A stretch of DNA of 11,307 bases from an uncultured Phycisphaerae bacterium (GTDB taxonomy: Bacteria; Planctomycetota; Phycisphaerae; Sedimentisphaerales; Anaerohalosphaeraceae). Under the pieces are notes generated by a model. That model made no database searches. It saw nothing but the letters and a program-made list of their open reading frames with translations, and was not told the DNA's origin. How positions within the stretch are numbered: the stretch's first letter is position 1; each line of letters opens with the position of its first letter. The translations under genes and the position numbers were made by a program. Below are positions 1 through 5,749 of the stretch, one piece after another. The DNA lies in assembly GCA_937995495.1 (NCBI GenBank), contig CALKKA010000020.1, forward strand, positions 1 to 11,307. Direction: 5' to 3'.

Positions 1-696
1 GAGGATTCCTGCCACAAAAGACAGATTGAGCATGTCAGCCAGGTCTCTGATACCGTGTGTATCAATTGTCACTCCTTTGGGCTCAGTCCGGACGACACAT
101 CGGAAGAACTGCATGCTGTGCATACCGGGCACGAAAAAGTCGAATGTCTCAGTTGCCATGGCACTGTCATGCACGGCCCGGACCAGGCCAGCTCCGTGGC
201 GAGTATGATCGACTGTCAGAACTGCCATAGCGACACACACGGCATCCAGCAGACAATTTATACCGCGGACCAGCAGGACACGCATAGTCAAAAAAATGAA
301 AGAGTTCTCAGCCCGATGTTTTTGACGCATGTTGAGTGTACCGGGTGCCATATCGAGCAGACCGTTTCGAAAAAAGGATCACTGGATAGCCTGGGGGCTG
401 TGGCCCGAGCCGTCCCTGCGGCTTGTGACAACTGCCATGAACCAGGAACCGGCGAGCGCTATGTTCCGTTCTGGCAGAAACGCATCAAGAAACTTCATGC
501 TGAGGCACATGAGAAATTAAGCCGGATTGAAACCAATTCACAATCGTCGATTTCAGCCGATGCCCAGCAGCGCATCGCCCGGGCAAAGGAGATCCTGGAC
601 TCGATTCAGGCCGATGGCAGTTGGGGGGTTCATAACCTAAAGTATACCGAGACGCTGTTGCGTCAGGTCAATGAGATGATCAATCAAATAGAATGA
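1..696 (+). CDS. multiheme c-type cytochrome, 5'-truncated (at least 5 hemes)
   Basis: The reading frame is open from the first base, so the N-terminus lies outside the window. The GTG at 55 sits inside the heme region and is not a credible start. Five CXXCH motifs are seen, at residues 20-24, 49-53, 72-76, 113-117 and 142-146 of the visible part. A further Cys-His pair (S-C-H at residues 3-5) has Glu at the expected first Cys, so it is either a longer CX3CH/CX4CH site cut by the edge or not a heme site. The last 80 or so residues have no Cys. They are predicted helical and contain W-G-V-H-N followed by a Leu-rich helix, a C-terminal helix style seen in NrfA-like and other periplasmic multiheme cytochromes. 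The likely role is periplasmic or membrane-bound electron relay. Its stop overlaps the next possible start (ATGA, 693-696), which implies coupled translation. The exact family is not identified. Confidence 0.88.
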   Translation, partial: EDSCHKRQIEHVSQVSDTVCINCHSFGLSPDDTSEELHAVHTGHEKVECLSCHGTVMHGPDQASSVASMIDCQNCHSDTHGIQQTIYTADQQDTHSQKNERVLSPMFLTHVECTGCHIEQTVSKKGSLDSLGAVARAVPAACDNCHEPGTGERYVPFWQKRIKKLHAEAHEKLSRIETNSQSSISADAQQRIARAKEILDSIQADGSWGVHNLKYTETLLRQVNEMINQIE

Positions 697-1880
697 GAAA
701 TAAGATGCAGAATAAGGATAAACCACGATTCCCGGCATTGCTGAAGTCTTTAGGCATTTGGATGGCCCTCGCCCTGCTGGCCGGACAGGCCTTGGCCTAC
801 CCCAAGGAGGCTGATCCGCACACACAGTTTCTGGGCGGCCCATACGAACTATTGGTCAAACGCGGCATGCAGGGTGCGGAGATGGTCTATCCTGTGAAAG
901 TGCCCAATGAAAGTGCACCCGGCAAATTGGACACCGTGTTCCCAGTGATGGGCACCTCGACAAAGATCAGGCTGGAACAATTCCTGCCGGAACTGGTGTG
1001 GGAGCAATATACAGAAAAGTCCCGGGAGGGCGGCTCAGTCGCCAGGCTCAAAGCCGTCGGCCCCAACCTGGACCAGGAGATATGGCTCTGTGCCGAAGAG
1101 ACCGATAAGCAGAGTATTTCCTCTGCGATCGGCGGTATGGCGATTAAGAAGGTTCAGGCAAACGCCGATGCTGATAAGATAGCGGCCCAGCTGACGGCCC
1201 CCGATGCGGTCGGTTTTCTGTCTGTTTGGCCCAAGGACTCGGAGTTCCCGACAGTTTTTGTCGTTTCCGGAAGCAGTGAAGTCCGGAGTGAAGAGTCGTC
1301 TTATCATTTTAAGGTACTGGAGTATATGCCCCATTATTCCGTGGATACAGAGACCAAGGCGATTGTAAATGCCTCTCAGGAGCCAAAAAACCCTGCGATT
1401 CGCGTAAAGTTTACCGATGGTGACACCCCGGTCGAACAATGGGTCTTTTCGCGATTTAAATCGCATCCGCATAAAGCCAACAATATTCCGCTGCGTGTGG
1501 AGTTTACAGATGTGGACTTGGGGACCCAACCGGGCAATTACATGATTTTGGTATCGCCTCAGGGACAACCCCAGATACTTTTCACACGGGACGGAATCAA
1601 AAAGGCCGAAGAAATTAAACTTGGAAACCCGTACCCGTTGGCCAAAGAGGGGTACAGTTTTGAGATTGATGAAATATTTTCGGACGTAGTTCTCAAGCAG
1701 CGATGGAAAAATAATCGAAACCAGCTTTTAAATCCCGCCCTAATAGCCTCGGTGGATCGGGATGGAAGCAAAGAGCAGGTTGTTTTGGAGCTGAATAATC
1801 CCCAGCACCTGCGCACAGCGTCGGAAACGATAGTCCTGCTGTTACGCCGCAAAGTTGAAACAGCGGAACATTTAGAATAG
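693..1880 (+). CDS. exported heme-free protein with three ResB-like periplasmic repeats
   Basis: The start is ATG 693, overlapping the upstream stop, or ATG 705, which has a slightly better purine-rich leader; both give the same signal peptide with a cleavage site after A-L-A. There is no CXXCH and only one Cys in the mature part. About three copies of a related beta-rich unit can be read. Copies two and three share the pattern Tyr-x-Phe-x-(Val/Ile), a short linker, then N-P-A-(I/L) followed by a strand; copy one is more diverged (S-T-K-I-R-L-E then S-V-A-R-L-K). This pattern resembles the extracytoplasmic domain of ResB/Ccs1, the System II cytochrome c assembly partner of CcsA, but the usual transmembrane segments are missing. 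A role in heme delivery or cytochrome assembly is inferred from that resemblance and from its position between two cytochrome genes. The gene is certain; the domain call is tentative, and it could simply be an uncharacterised periplasmic protein. Confidence 0.8.
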   Translation: MRNKMQNKDKPRFPALLKSLGIWMALALLAGQALAYPKEADPHTQFLGGPYELLVKRGMQGAEMVYPVKVPNESAPGKLDTVFPVMGTSTKIRLEQFLPELVWEQYTEKSREGGSVARLKAVGPNLDQEIWLCAEETDKQSISSAIGGMAIKKVQANADADKIAAQLTAPDAVGFLSVWPKDSEFPTVFVVSGSSEVRSEESSYHFKVLEYMPHYSVDTETKAIVNASQEPKNPAIRVKFTDGDTPVEQWVFSRFKSHPHKANNIPLRVEFTDVDLGTQPGNYMILVSPQGQPQILFTRDGIKKAEEIKLGNPYPLAKEGYSFEIDEIFSDVVLKQRWKNNRNQLLNPALIASVDRDGSKEQVVLELNNPQHLRTASETIVLLLRRKVETAEHLE

Positions 1881-1933
1881 GGCAATAGGAGCCGTATTTC
1901 AATTAGAGAGAAAGGATTCGTAACGACAATCGA

Positions 1934-3379
1934 ATGGGAATAACAATGTTAAATACAATGTTTGCTTCAATGATGATAATGATAGGTTTGTGTGCTTTGA
2001 ATGTGACGGCTGTCGAGAAGCCCACATCCTTGGACGGTTCATGTAGTACCGAGGGCTGCCATGCAGACTATAGTCAAAAAGACCATGTCCATGCCCCCGT
2101 TGAACTGGGAGACTGCAAGTCCTGCCATGAATCCGTGGACGCAAAGGAGCATACATTTAGCCTGGCCCGTCAAGGCCGGGACCTGTGCGAAAGCTGTCAT
2201 CTGGACCAGGCGACCAAGACCCATGTCCACGGACCCTTGACCACCGGCGATTGCACCCAATGCCACGACCCCCACGCCGGCAGCACCCCATCGCTGCTGG
2301 TCACCGAGACAGTCGATCAGTTGTGTGCCAACTGTCATAAAATTGCTGAGAACGCAAATTATCTTCACGGCCCCGTCGCTGTGGGAGAATGCTCGATCTG
2401 TCATGAACCCCACAGCAGCGAGCATGAGAATCTGATGTCAGTGCCGCCGAAGGACTTATGTGCCTCCTGCCACACGATCACCATGGATGAGTTGGCCAAG
2501 TTTGATTTTATCCATGAACCGGCCAAAGGCGACTGTGCCGGCTGTCATAATCCCCATGGAGCTGACAATGCCAGTCTGCTCAAAGCCGCTCCGCCTGAGA
2601 TGTGTTATGAATGTCATCAGGAGATCAAGGAGATCGCCGAAAACGCCGAATTTAAGCACAGCGTCGTCTCCGAGGGCGAAAGTTGCCTCAAGTGTCACAC
2701 GCCGCATGCATCGACCGTCAAGTATCTCATGAAATCAGATCCGTTTGACTTATGCATGTCCTGTCATGACAAACCGATTGGCATGGATAAAGACCACGTG
2801 CTGCCGTCCTTCCTGGACCAGGTCGAGGGCAAAAAATCCCTGCACGGCCCGGTCGCCGAAAAAGACTGCAGCGGCTGTCATACCGCTCACGGCAGTGACC
2901 ATTTCAGGTTGTTGGCAAAAGATTATCCGCCGCAGTTCTACGCACCCTATGCCGAAGAGAATTACGAACTGTGCTTCAGTTGCCACTCCAATGAAATGGC
3001 CGTCACGGAAAAGACCGATAAACTGACCGAGTTTAGAAACGGCAACCAAAACCTGCACTTCCTGCATGTCAACAAGGACCGTCGCGGCCGGACCTGCCGG
3101 GCCTGTCACCAGACCCATGCCAGCGATCTGCCCAAGCACATCCGTGAAACGGTTCCCTACGGCCGTTGGGAACTGCCGGTGAAGTTCACCAAGACCGAAA
3201 CCGGCGGCTCGTGTACGCCGGGGTGCCACAAGGTGAAGGATTACGACCGAACGACCCCAGTGGACTATACGATGGTCGCCCCCGTCAAAAAAGCCGAACC
3301 CGTAAAGGAAAAGGATGTCCCCGATGATGTCGAAAAACCTGACAATGAGCCCCAAACACCCCTCGATGAAAGTGCGTAA
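1934..3379 (+). CDS. periplasmic/exported multiheme cytochrome, up to 15 hemes (doubled-CXXCH repeats)
   Basis: The N-terminus is a signal peptide rich in Met/Ile, cleaved near V-T-A. ATG 1934 opens the frame, but ATG 1946 is four codons later and has a GGGA at a more usual distance, so it may be the real start. Thirteen CXXCH motifs are seen. A CX4CH (C-S-T-E-G-C-H, 2042-2062) lies at the front and a CX3CH (C-T-P-G-C-H, 3212-3229) at the back, giving 15 potential hemes. Many sites end in CH-x-P-H or CH-x-(A/T)-H and alternate with L-C-x-x-CH, the doubled-CXXCH (paired) repeat organisation, with His-Gly-Pro segments in between likely supplying distal ligands. A heme string this long would act as a wire across the periplasm or near the outer membrane. 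The last 45 or so residues are acidic, Lys/Pro-rich and heme-free. Its end overlaps the next gene. Confidence 0.95.
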   Translation: MGITMLNTMFASMMIMIGLCALNVTAVEKPTSLDGSCSTEGCHADYSQKDHVHAPVELGDCKSCHESVDAKEHTFSLARQGRDLCESCHLDQATKTHVHGPLTTGDCTQCHDPHAGSTPSLLVTETVDQLCANCHKIAENANYLHGPVAVGECSICHEPHSSEHENLMSVPPKDLCASCHTITMDELAKFDFIHEPAKGDCAGCHNPHGADNASLLKAAPPEMCYECHQEIKEIAENAEFKHSVVSEGESCLKCHTPHASTVKYLMKSDPFDLCMSCHDKPIGMDKDHVLPSFLDQVEGKKSLHGPVAEKDCSGCHTAHGSDHFRLLAKDYPPQFYAPYAEENYELCFSCHSNEMAVTEKTDKLTEFRNGNQNLHFLHVNKDRRGRTCRACHQTHASDLPKHIRETVPYGRWELPVKFTKTETGGSCTPGCHKVKDYDRTTPVDYTMVAPVKKAEPVKEKDVPDDVEKPDNEPQTPLDESA

Positions 3380-4370
3380 TGTCTCGCTGATGATCGTCGC
3401 CGCGATGGTCCTCTGTGGCATCATGGCCCCGCCGTGCGCCGCTCGCAGGATTGCCGATGGCGATACATTGCCGCCCATCTCTGCAGCAACCCTGTCAGGC
3501 CAGCAGTTCGATCGCGCGCCAGGTTCGGATAAGGCCGCCTTGATCACATTTCTGGCCGCCGACCAAAAACCTTCGCAGCAGGCCGCAGAAGATTTGAAAA
3601 GAGTATTGACCTCTTTTTCTGATCACCGCCACCAGATCGATGTCGTGATCGTGATGGATAACCCTGCTCTGCAGGGATCCTTTGAAGGGATGCCCGCAGA
3701 TCTTAAAGAGGCTGTCTATTGGGTCCATGATGCCGAGAAACAGTTGTGGGGCCAGTTTCACATCATTGCCGCTCCCACGGTGATTATGGCCGACAAGACG
3801 GACAAGGTGGTTTCGGTTGCAGCCGGATATGGTTATGACTTTGCACCCGCGCTGCGTTTTCACCTCAATCAGGCCCTGGGGATTGAGCAGGCCATGACCG
3901 CCGATGAGGTGGGCACCGTCAAAACCGTCCAGAACAATACAAATTCAGCCAAGATCCAGCGCCATCTCAAGATGGCAAAGATGCTCCAGGACAAGGGCAA
4001 GACCGATGCGGCCTTGGAGCAGTTGGCCCAGGCCCGCCAACTGGACCCCGAAGACCTGCAGGTGGTCTTGGAGATCGGCAGACTCAATTGCGTCAGCAAT
4101 AAGCCCGACCAGGCATTAAAGGCCCTCGAGGGAAGTGTTTTTACGACACCGGCCGATAAGGCGGCGGGCGAATTGATTTCCGGTTGGGCAAAGCGGCTCT
4201 CCGGCGATATGCCGGCGGCCAAGGAACATCTGTTAAAAGCAACGAATCTGGACCCGTCATTAGCCCGCGCCTTCTTTGAGTTGGGGCAGCTCTATGAGGC
4301 CACCGAACAAAACGACTTGGCCCTGAAGGCCTATAAGGACGCATTGTCAATCCTGATGAAGGGTCAATAA
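3366..4370 (+). CDS. exported thioredoxin-fold protein without redox cysteines, fused to TPR repeats
   Basis: ATG 3366 is chosen over the in-frame ATG 3315 because it places a hydrophobic signal peptide (about residues 1-25) right at the N-terminus; it overlaps the preceding stop by 14 bases, suggesting translational coupling. Residues about 33-170 look like a TlpA/AhpC-type thioredoxin fold: a strand then F-L-A-A-D, a following helix, and A-A-P-T-V-I-M-A-D, which matches the cis-Pro strand (P137). Where the CxPC active site should be, the sequence reads Q-K-P-S (residues 67-70), so disulfide chemistry is not expected. Residues about 195-331 form roughly four TPR helix pairs, with D-P-E-D and D-P-S turns. 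TPR domains mediate protein contacts, so a chaperone or scaffold role in assembling the neighbouring cytochromes is the most reasonable inference. It is the last gene of the upstream operon. Confidence 0.88.
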   Translation: MKVRNVSLMIVAAMVLCGIMAPPCAARRIADGDTLPPISAATLSGQQFDRAPGSDKAALITFLAADQKPSQQAAEDLKRVLTSFSDHRHQIDVVIVMDNPALQGSFEGMPADLKEAVYWVHDAEKQLWGQFHIIAAPTVIMADKTDKVVSVAAGYGYDFAPALRFHLNQALGIEQAMTADEVGTVKTVQNNTNSAKIQRHLKMAKMLQDKGKTDAALEQLAQARQLDPEDLQVVLEIGRLNCVSNKPDQALKALEGSVFTTPADKAAGELISGWAKRLSGDMPAAKEHLLKATNLDPSLARAFFELGQLYEATEQNDLALKAYKDALSILMKGQ

Positions 4371-4493
4371 TACGCTTCCCAGTCAGTCCCGTTGATAAGC
4401 GGCGTTTACGTCGCGGCGATATCCTCAAACAGTAATAACCTCAGCTCGTTCCACCCCTCGCGGAATTTATGGCCCGAAGGGGCATTACCAGTA

Positions 4494-4535
4494 CTGAGAA
4501 GCAATATTTTATCAGAATCCCACATCTGAGAATTC
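4494..4535 (+). promoter_or_regulatory. candidate upstream activator sites (CTGAGAA repeats and a dyad)
   Basis: CTGAGAA occurs at 4494-4500 and again at 4526-4532, 32 bases apart, about three helical turns, so both copies face the same side of the DNA. Overlapping the second copy is an inverted repeat TCAGA-N8-TCTGA (4512-4529). They lie roughly 145-185 bases before the predicted sigma-54 start site, the usual distance for enhancer sites of bacterial enhancer-binding proteins. No specific regulator can be named, and the assignment is by position and symmetry only. Confidence 0.35.
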
Positions 4536-4650
4536 TAAGTAGTTCCCCTTAAATCCCATCTTCTTTAAAACACCATTATTTTTTTTATAAGTATCTTTTA
4601 ATAATAAGTTTATAAATTTATTTGACGTCTAAAATCAGAAATATTTTTTA

Positions 4651-4666
4651 CGGCACAGTGTTTGCT
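4651..4666 (+). promoter_or_regulatory. sigma-54 (RpoN) -24/-12 promoter
   Basis: The 16 bases CGGCACAGTGTTTGCT match the sigma-54 consensus TGGCACRNNNNTTGCW at every defined position except the first base. The invariant GG (4652-4653) and GC (4664-4665) are separated by exactly 10 bases, as required. Transcription should start near 4677, leaving a leader of about 60 nt before the tetraheme gene. This implies control by an activator ATPase, so expression would be switched by a signal. A sigma-70 element cannot be excluded in this A/T-rich DNA (TATAAA at 4668-4673), but no convincing -35 partner was seen. Confidence 0.75.
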
Positions 4667-4723
4667 TTATAAATAATCAGTGTTGGTGAAAATGTAAAGT
4701 CAATAAAAACGAAATTTTTAGTA

Positions 4724-4730
4724 GAGAGGA
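4724..4730 (+). promoter_or_regulatory. strong ribosome binding site for the tetraheme cytochrome
   Basis: GAGAGGA lies 8 bases before ATG 4739 in an otherwise A/T-rich, probably unstructured leader. It is one of the best-placed Shine-Dalgarno sequences in the window and fits a highly translated product. Confidence 0.7.
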
Positions 4731-4738
4731 TCAAAATT

Positions 4739-5347
4739 ATGAAGAAAACTTTGAAAAATGTAGTTTGTTTGTTGGCCTTGGTGGCCATCACAGCGCCGTC
4801 ATTTGCTGCGATCGGCTCTTCGGCGCACGATTTCAGCGGTGCATCGTGGAACACAACGGATCAGGACATCTGTGGTGTGTGTCACACGCCTCACGGCGGG
4901 GCCGCCGTAACGGGTGCACCCCTCTGGGGCCACGATCAGATCGCTGGCACTGGTTACTCCATGTATGTGGGTACAGACATGGACTGGGGAACGGCTCCCA
5001 CGGCTCCCGACGGAACATCATTGCTGTGCCTGAGTTGCCATGACGGCACACTTCCGCTGGACACCGGCGGGGCGGCCACATTGATGGGCGCTGTCAATGC
5101 CGCTGCTGTTGTTGGACCAGATCTCACTGGTTCACACCCGGTTTCATTTGTCTATGACACATCCGCAGCGGCTGACGGCGAGATCAAGACAGCTGATGCC
5201 ACGATTAATAGCTACCTCGATGGTGGTGCCGGTGGTAAGGTTCAGTGTTCGTCTTGTCACGATGTGCACAACACCGCGGCCGTTGCGGGACTGCTTCGTG
5301 TCGCTAATACAAACAGTGACCTTTGTTTGACCTGTCATGACAAGTAA
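4739..5347 (+). CDS. secreted tetraheme c-type cytochrome, OmcE-like filament subunit candidate
   Basis: The protein has 202 residues: a clear signal peptide (K-K at the N-terminus, cleavage after S-F-A or S-F-A-A) and a small mature protein rich in Gly, Ala, Thr and Asp with few charges. CXXCH motifs lie at residues 45-49, 97-101, 170-174 and 196-200; the last is two residues from the C-terminus. Five other His residues (30, 52, 65, 133, 177) are available as distal ligands for four bis-His hemes. Hallmarks are S-x-H-D near the mature N-terminus, CHTPH, L-C-L-S-CHDG, S-H-P-V-S-F-V-Y and L-C-L-T-CH. Size, heme number and layout are those of small extracellular tetraheme cytochromes such as Geobacter OmcE, which polymerise into nanowires; polymerisation here is inferred. 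The gene stands alone between a sigma-54 promoter and an intrinsic terminator, suiting an abundant, separately regulated structural protein. A related gene begins at 10760. Confidence 0.93.
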   Translation: MKKTLKNVVCLLALVAITAPSFAAIGSSAHDFSGASWNTTDQDICGVCHTPHGGAAVTGAPLWGHDQIAGTGYSMYVGTDMDWGTAPTAPDGTSLLCLSCHDGTLPLDTGGAATLMGAVNAAAVVGPDLTGSHPVSFVYDTSAAADGEIKTADATINSYLDGGAGGKVQCSSCHDVHNTAAVAGLLRVANTNSDLCLTCHDK

Positions 5348-5383
5348 ACCCAAGTAGCTGTTAACAGTATTAATTTCGTTTTT

Positions 5384-5422
5384 AATGGCCCGAGGAGTAA
5401 TTTTTCTCATCGGGCCATTTTT
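5384..5422 (+). terminator. intrinsic terminator after the tetraheme cytochrome
   Basis: A 14-bp stem (5384-5397 with 5406-5419, one mismatch) closes an 8-base loop and is followed by T residues to 5422. The stem core is AATGGCCCGA paired with TCGGGCCATT. It begins 37 bases after the stop codon. T's also precede the stem, so it could work in both directions. It separates the tetraheme gene from the operon downstream. Confidence 0.9.
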
Positions 5423-5429
5423 CTACCTA

Positions 5430-5613
5430 GAGCAAATAATTGCTCGAACCGAATCGATCACATCTCAGGGAGGGTCTTTGGTAGCATTCAATAATGATGT
5501 TTAATGGTACTGAGAATTCGGTTCTTATGGGCCTGTGAATCAGGGTGTCACAGTGACAGTGATTTCGGCTGCCGAAGAAGCCCTGATCGGTCATGTGAAT
5601 CAGTTTTCAGGCC
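5430..5613 (+). ncRNA. candidate structured RNA or leader (three inverted-repeat domains)
   Basis: The stretch has no gene but can fold throughout. Domain 1 is GAGCAA/TTGCTC (5430-5445, 4-base loop). Directly adjoining, domain 2 pairs GAACCGAAT (5446-5454) with ATTCGGTTC (5516-5524), continued inside by TCTCAG (5463-5468) with CTGAGA (5510-5515). Domain 3 pairs GGCCTG (5530-5535) with CAGGCC (5608-5613), then ATCAGGG (5539-5545) with CCCTGAT (5581-5587), and contains two small hairpins at 5546-5558 (TGTCACAGTGACA) and 5564-5576 (TTCGG/CCGAA). A direct repeat TGTGAATCAG is at 5534-5543 and 5594-5603. I recognise no known riboswitch or RNA family. It could be a small RNA, a leader of the next operon, or protein-binding DNA dyads. 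Confidence 0.35.
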
Positions 5614-5740
5614 ACTTTTAACCGGTCATTTATAGGACCTTAAGGTAGATTATTTTTCGATAAAATGTTACACTGCCCCATGTTAAGTGTCGATAATGTT
5701 TCAGATTGAAGTTTTTAAATGGTTTTAATCATTAAGGAGA
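5614..5740 (+). promoter_or_regulatory. probable promoter region of the NHL/barrel operon
   Basis: This A/T-rich stretch follows a terminator and precedes a long operon, so a promoter is expected. The best sigma-70-like pair I see is TTACAC (5668-5673) with GATAAT (5692-5697) at an 18-base spacing; it is weak. No GG-N10-GC sigma-54 element is present, in contrast to the tetraheme gene upstream. A perfect 10-bp palindrome ACCTTAAGGT lies at 5637-5646, just upstream, and could be an operator. Confidence 0.35.
5734..5739 (+). promoter_or_regulatory. ribosome binding site that selects ATG 5750
   Basis: AAGGAG ends one base before ATG 5741, too close for initiation there, and 10 bases before the in-frame ATG 5750. 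The second ATG is therefore the likely start of the NHL lipoprotein. Confidence 0.65.
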
Positions 5741-5749
5741 ATGTTAAAG

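Larger units (their letters stand above)
4371..4738 (+). other. intergenic region upstream of the tetraheme gene
   Basis: No coding sequence is credible here. The first 130 or so bases have mixed composition and contain a 6-bp GC-rich hairpin with one G-U pair (4399-4414) but no following T-run, so there is no clear intrinsic terminator for the upstream operon. From about 4540 the DNA becomes very A/T-rich with runs of T and A, which suggests easily bent promoter DNA. The region contains a sigma-54-type promoter, repeated CTGAGAA motifs and a good RBS, described separately. Confidence 0.7.

Noticed and set aside
55..57. GTG as the start of the first gene
   Set aside because: The frame is open to the window edge, a Cys-His pair lies upstream, and a start here would leave no signal peptide.
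3315..3317. ATG 3315 as the start of the thioredoxin/TPR gene
   Set aside because: It would add 17 polar residues before the signal peptide and overlap the cytochrome gene by 65 bases; ATG 3366 gives a normal signal sequence.
2750..3547. Long minus-strand open frame (265 codons) opposite the 15-heme cytochrome
   Set aside because: It is the antisense of a gene with unmistakable heme repeats and has no recognisable domain or RBS; other long minus-strand frames (1035-1568, 10784-11269) were rejected for the same reason.
4399..4414. GC-rich hairpin after the TPR gene as an intrinsic terminator
   Set aside because: The stem is only 6 bp with a G-U pair and no T-run follows, so termination of the upstream operon is not shown.
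4739..5347. Assignment as OmcS or OmcZ homologue
   Set aside because: OmcS is a hexaheme and OmcZ an octaheme protein; this one has exactly four CXXCH, so only the tetraheme OmcE type is a sensible comparison.
5348..5740. GEMM-type (c-di-GMP or cGAMP) riboswitch, as found upstream of some Geobacter cytochrome genes
   Set aside because: I looked for the conserved GGGACGCAAAG-like core and tetraloop/receptor arrangement in this and the 4371-4738 gap and found neither.
5622..5740. Sigma-54 promoter for the NHL/barrel operon
   Set aside because: Each GG in the region was checked for GC 10 bases later and none fits.
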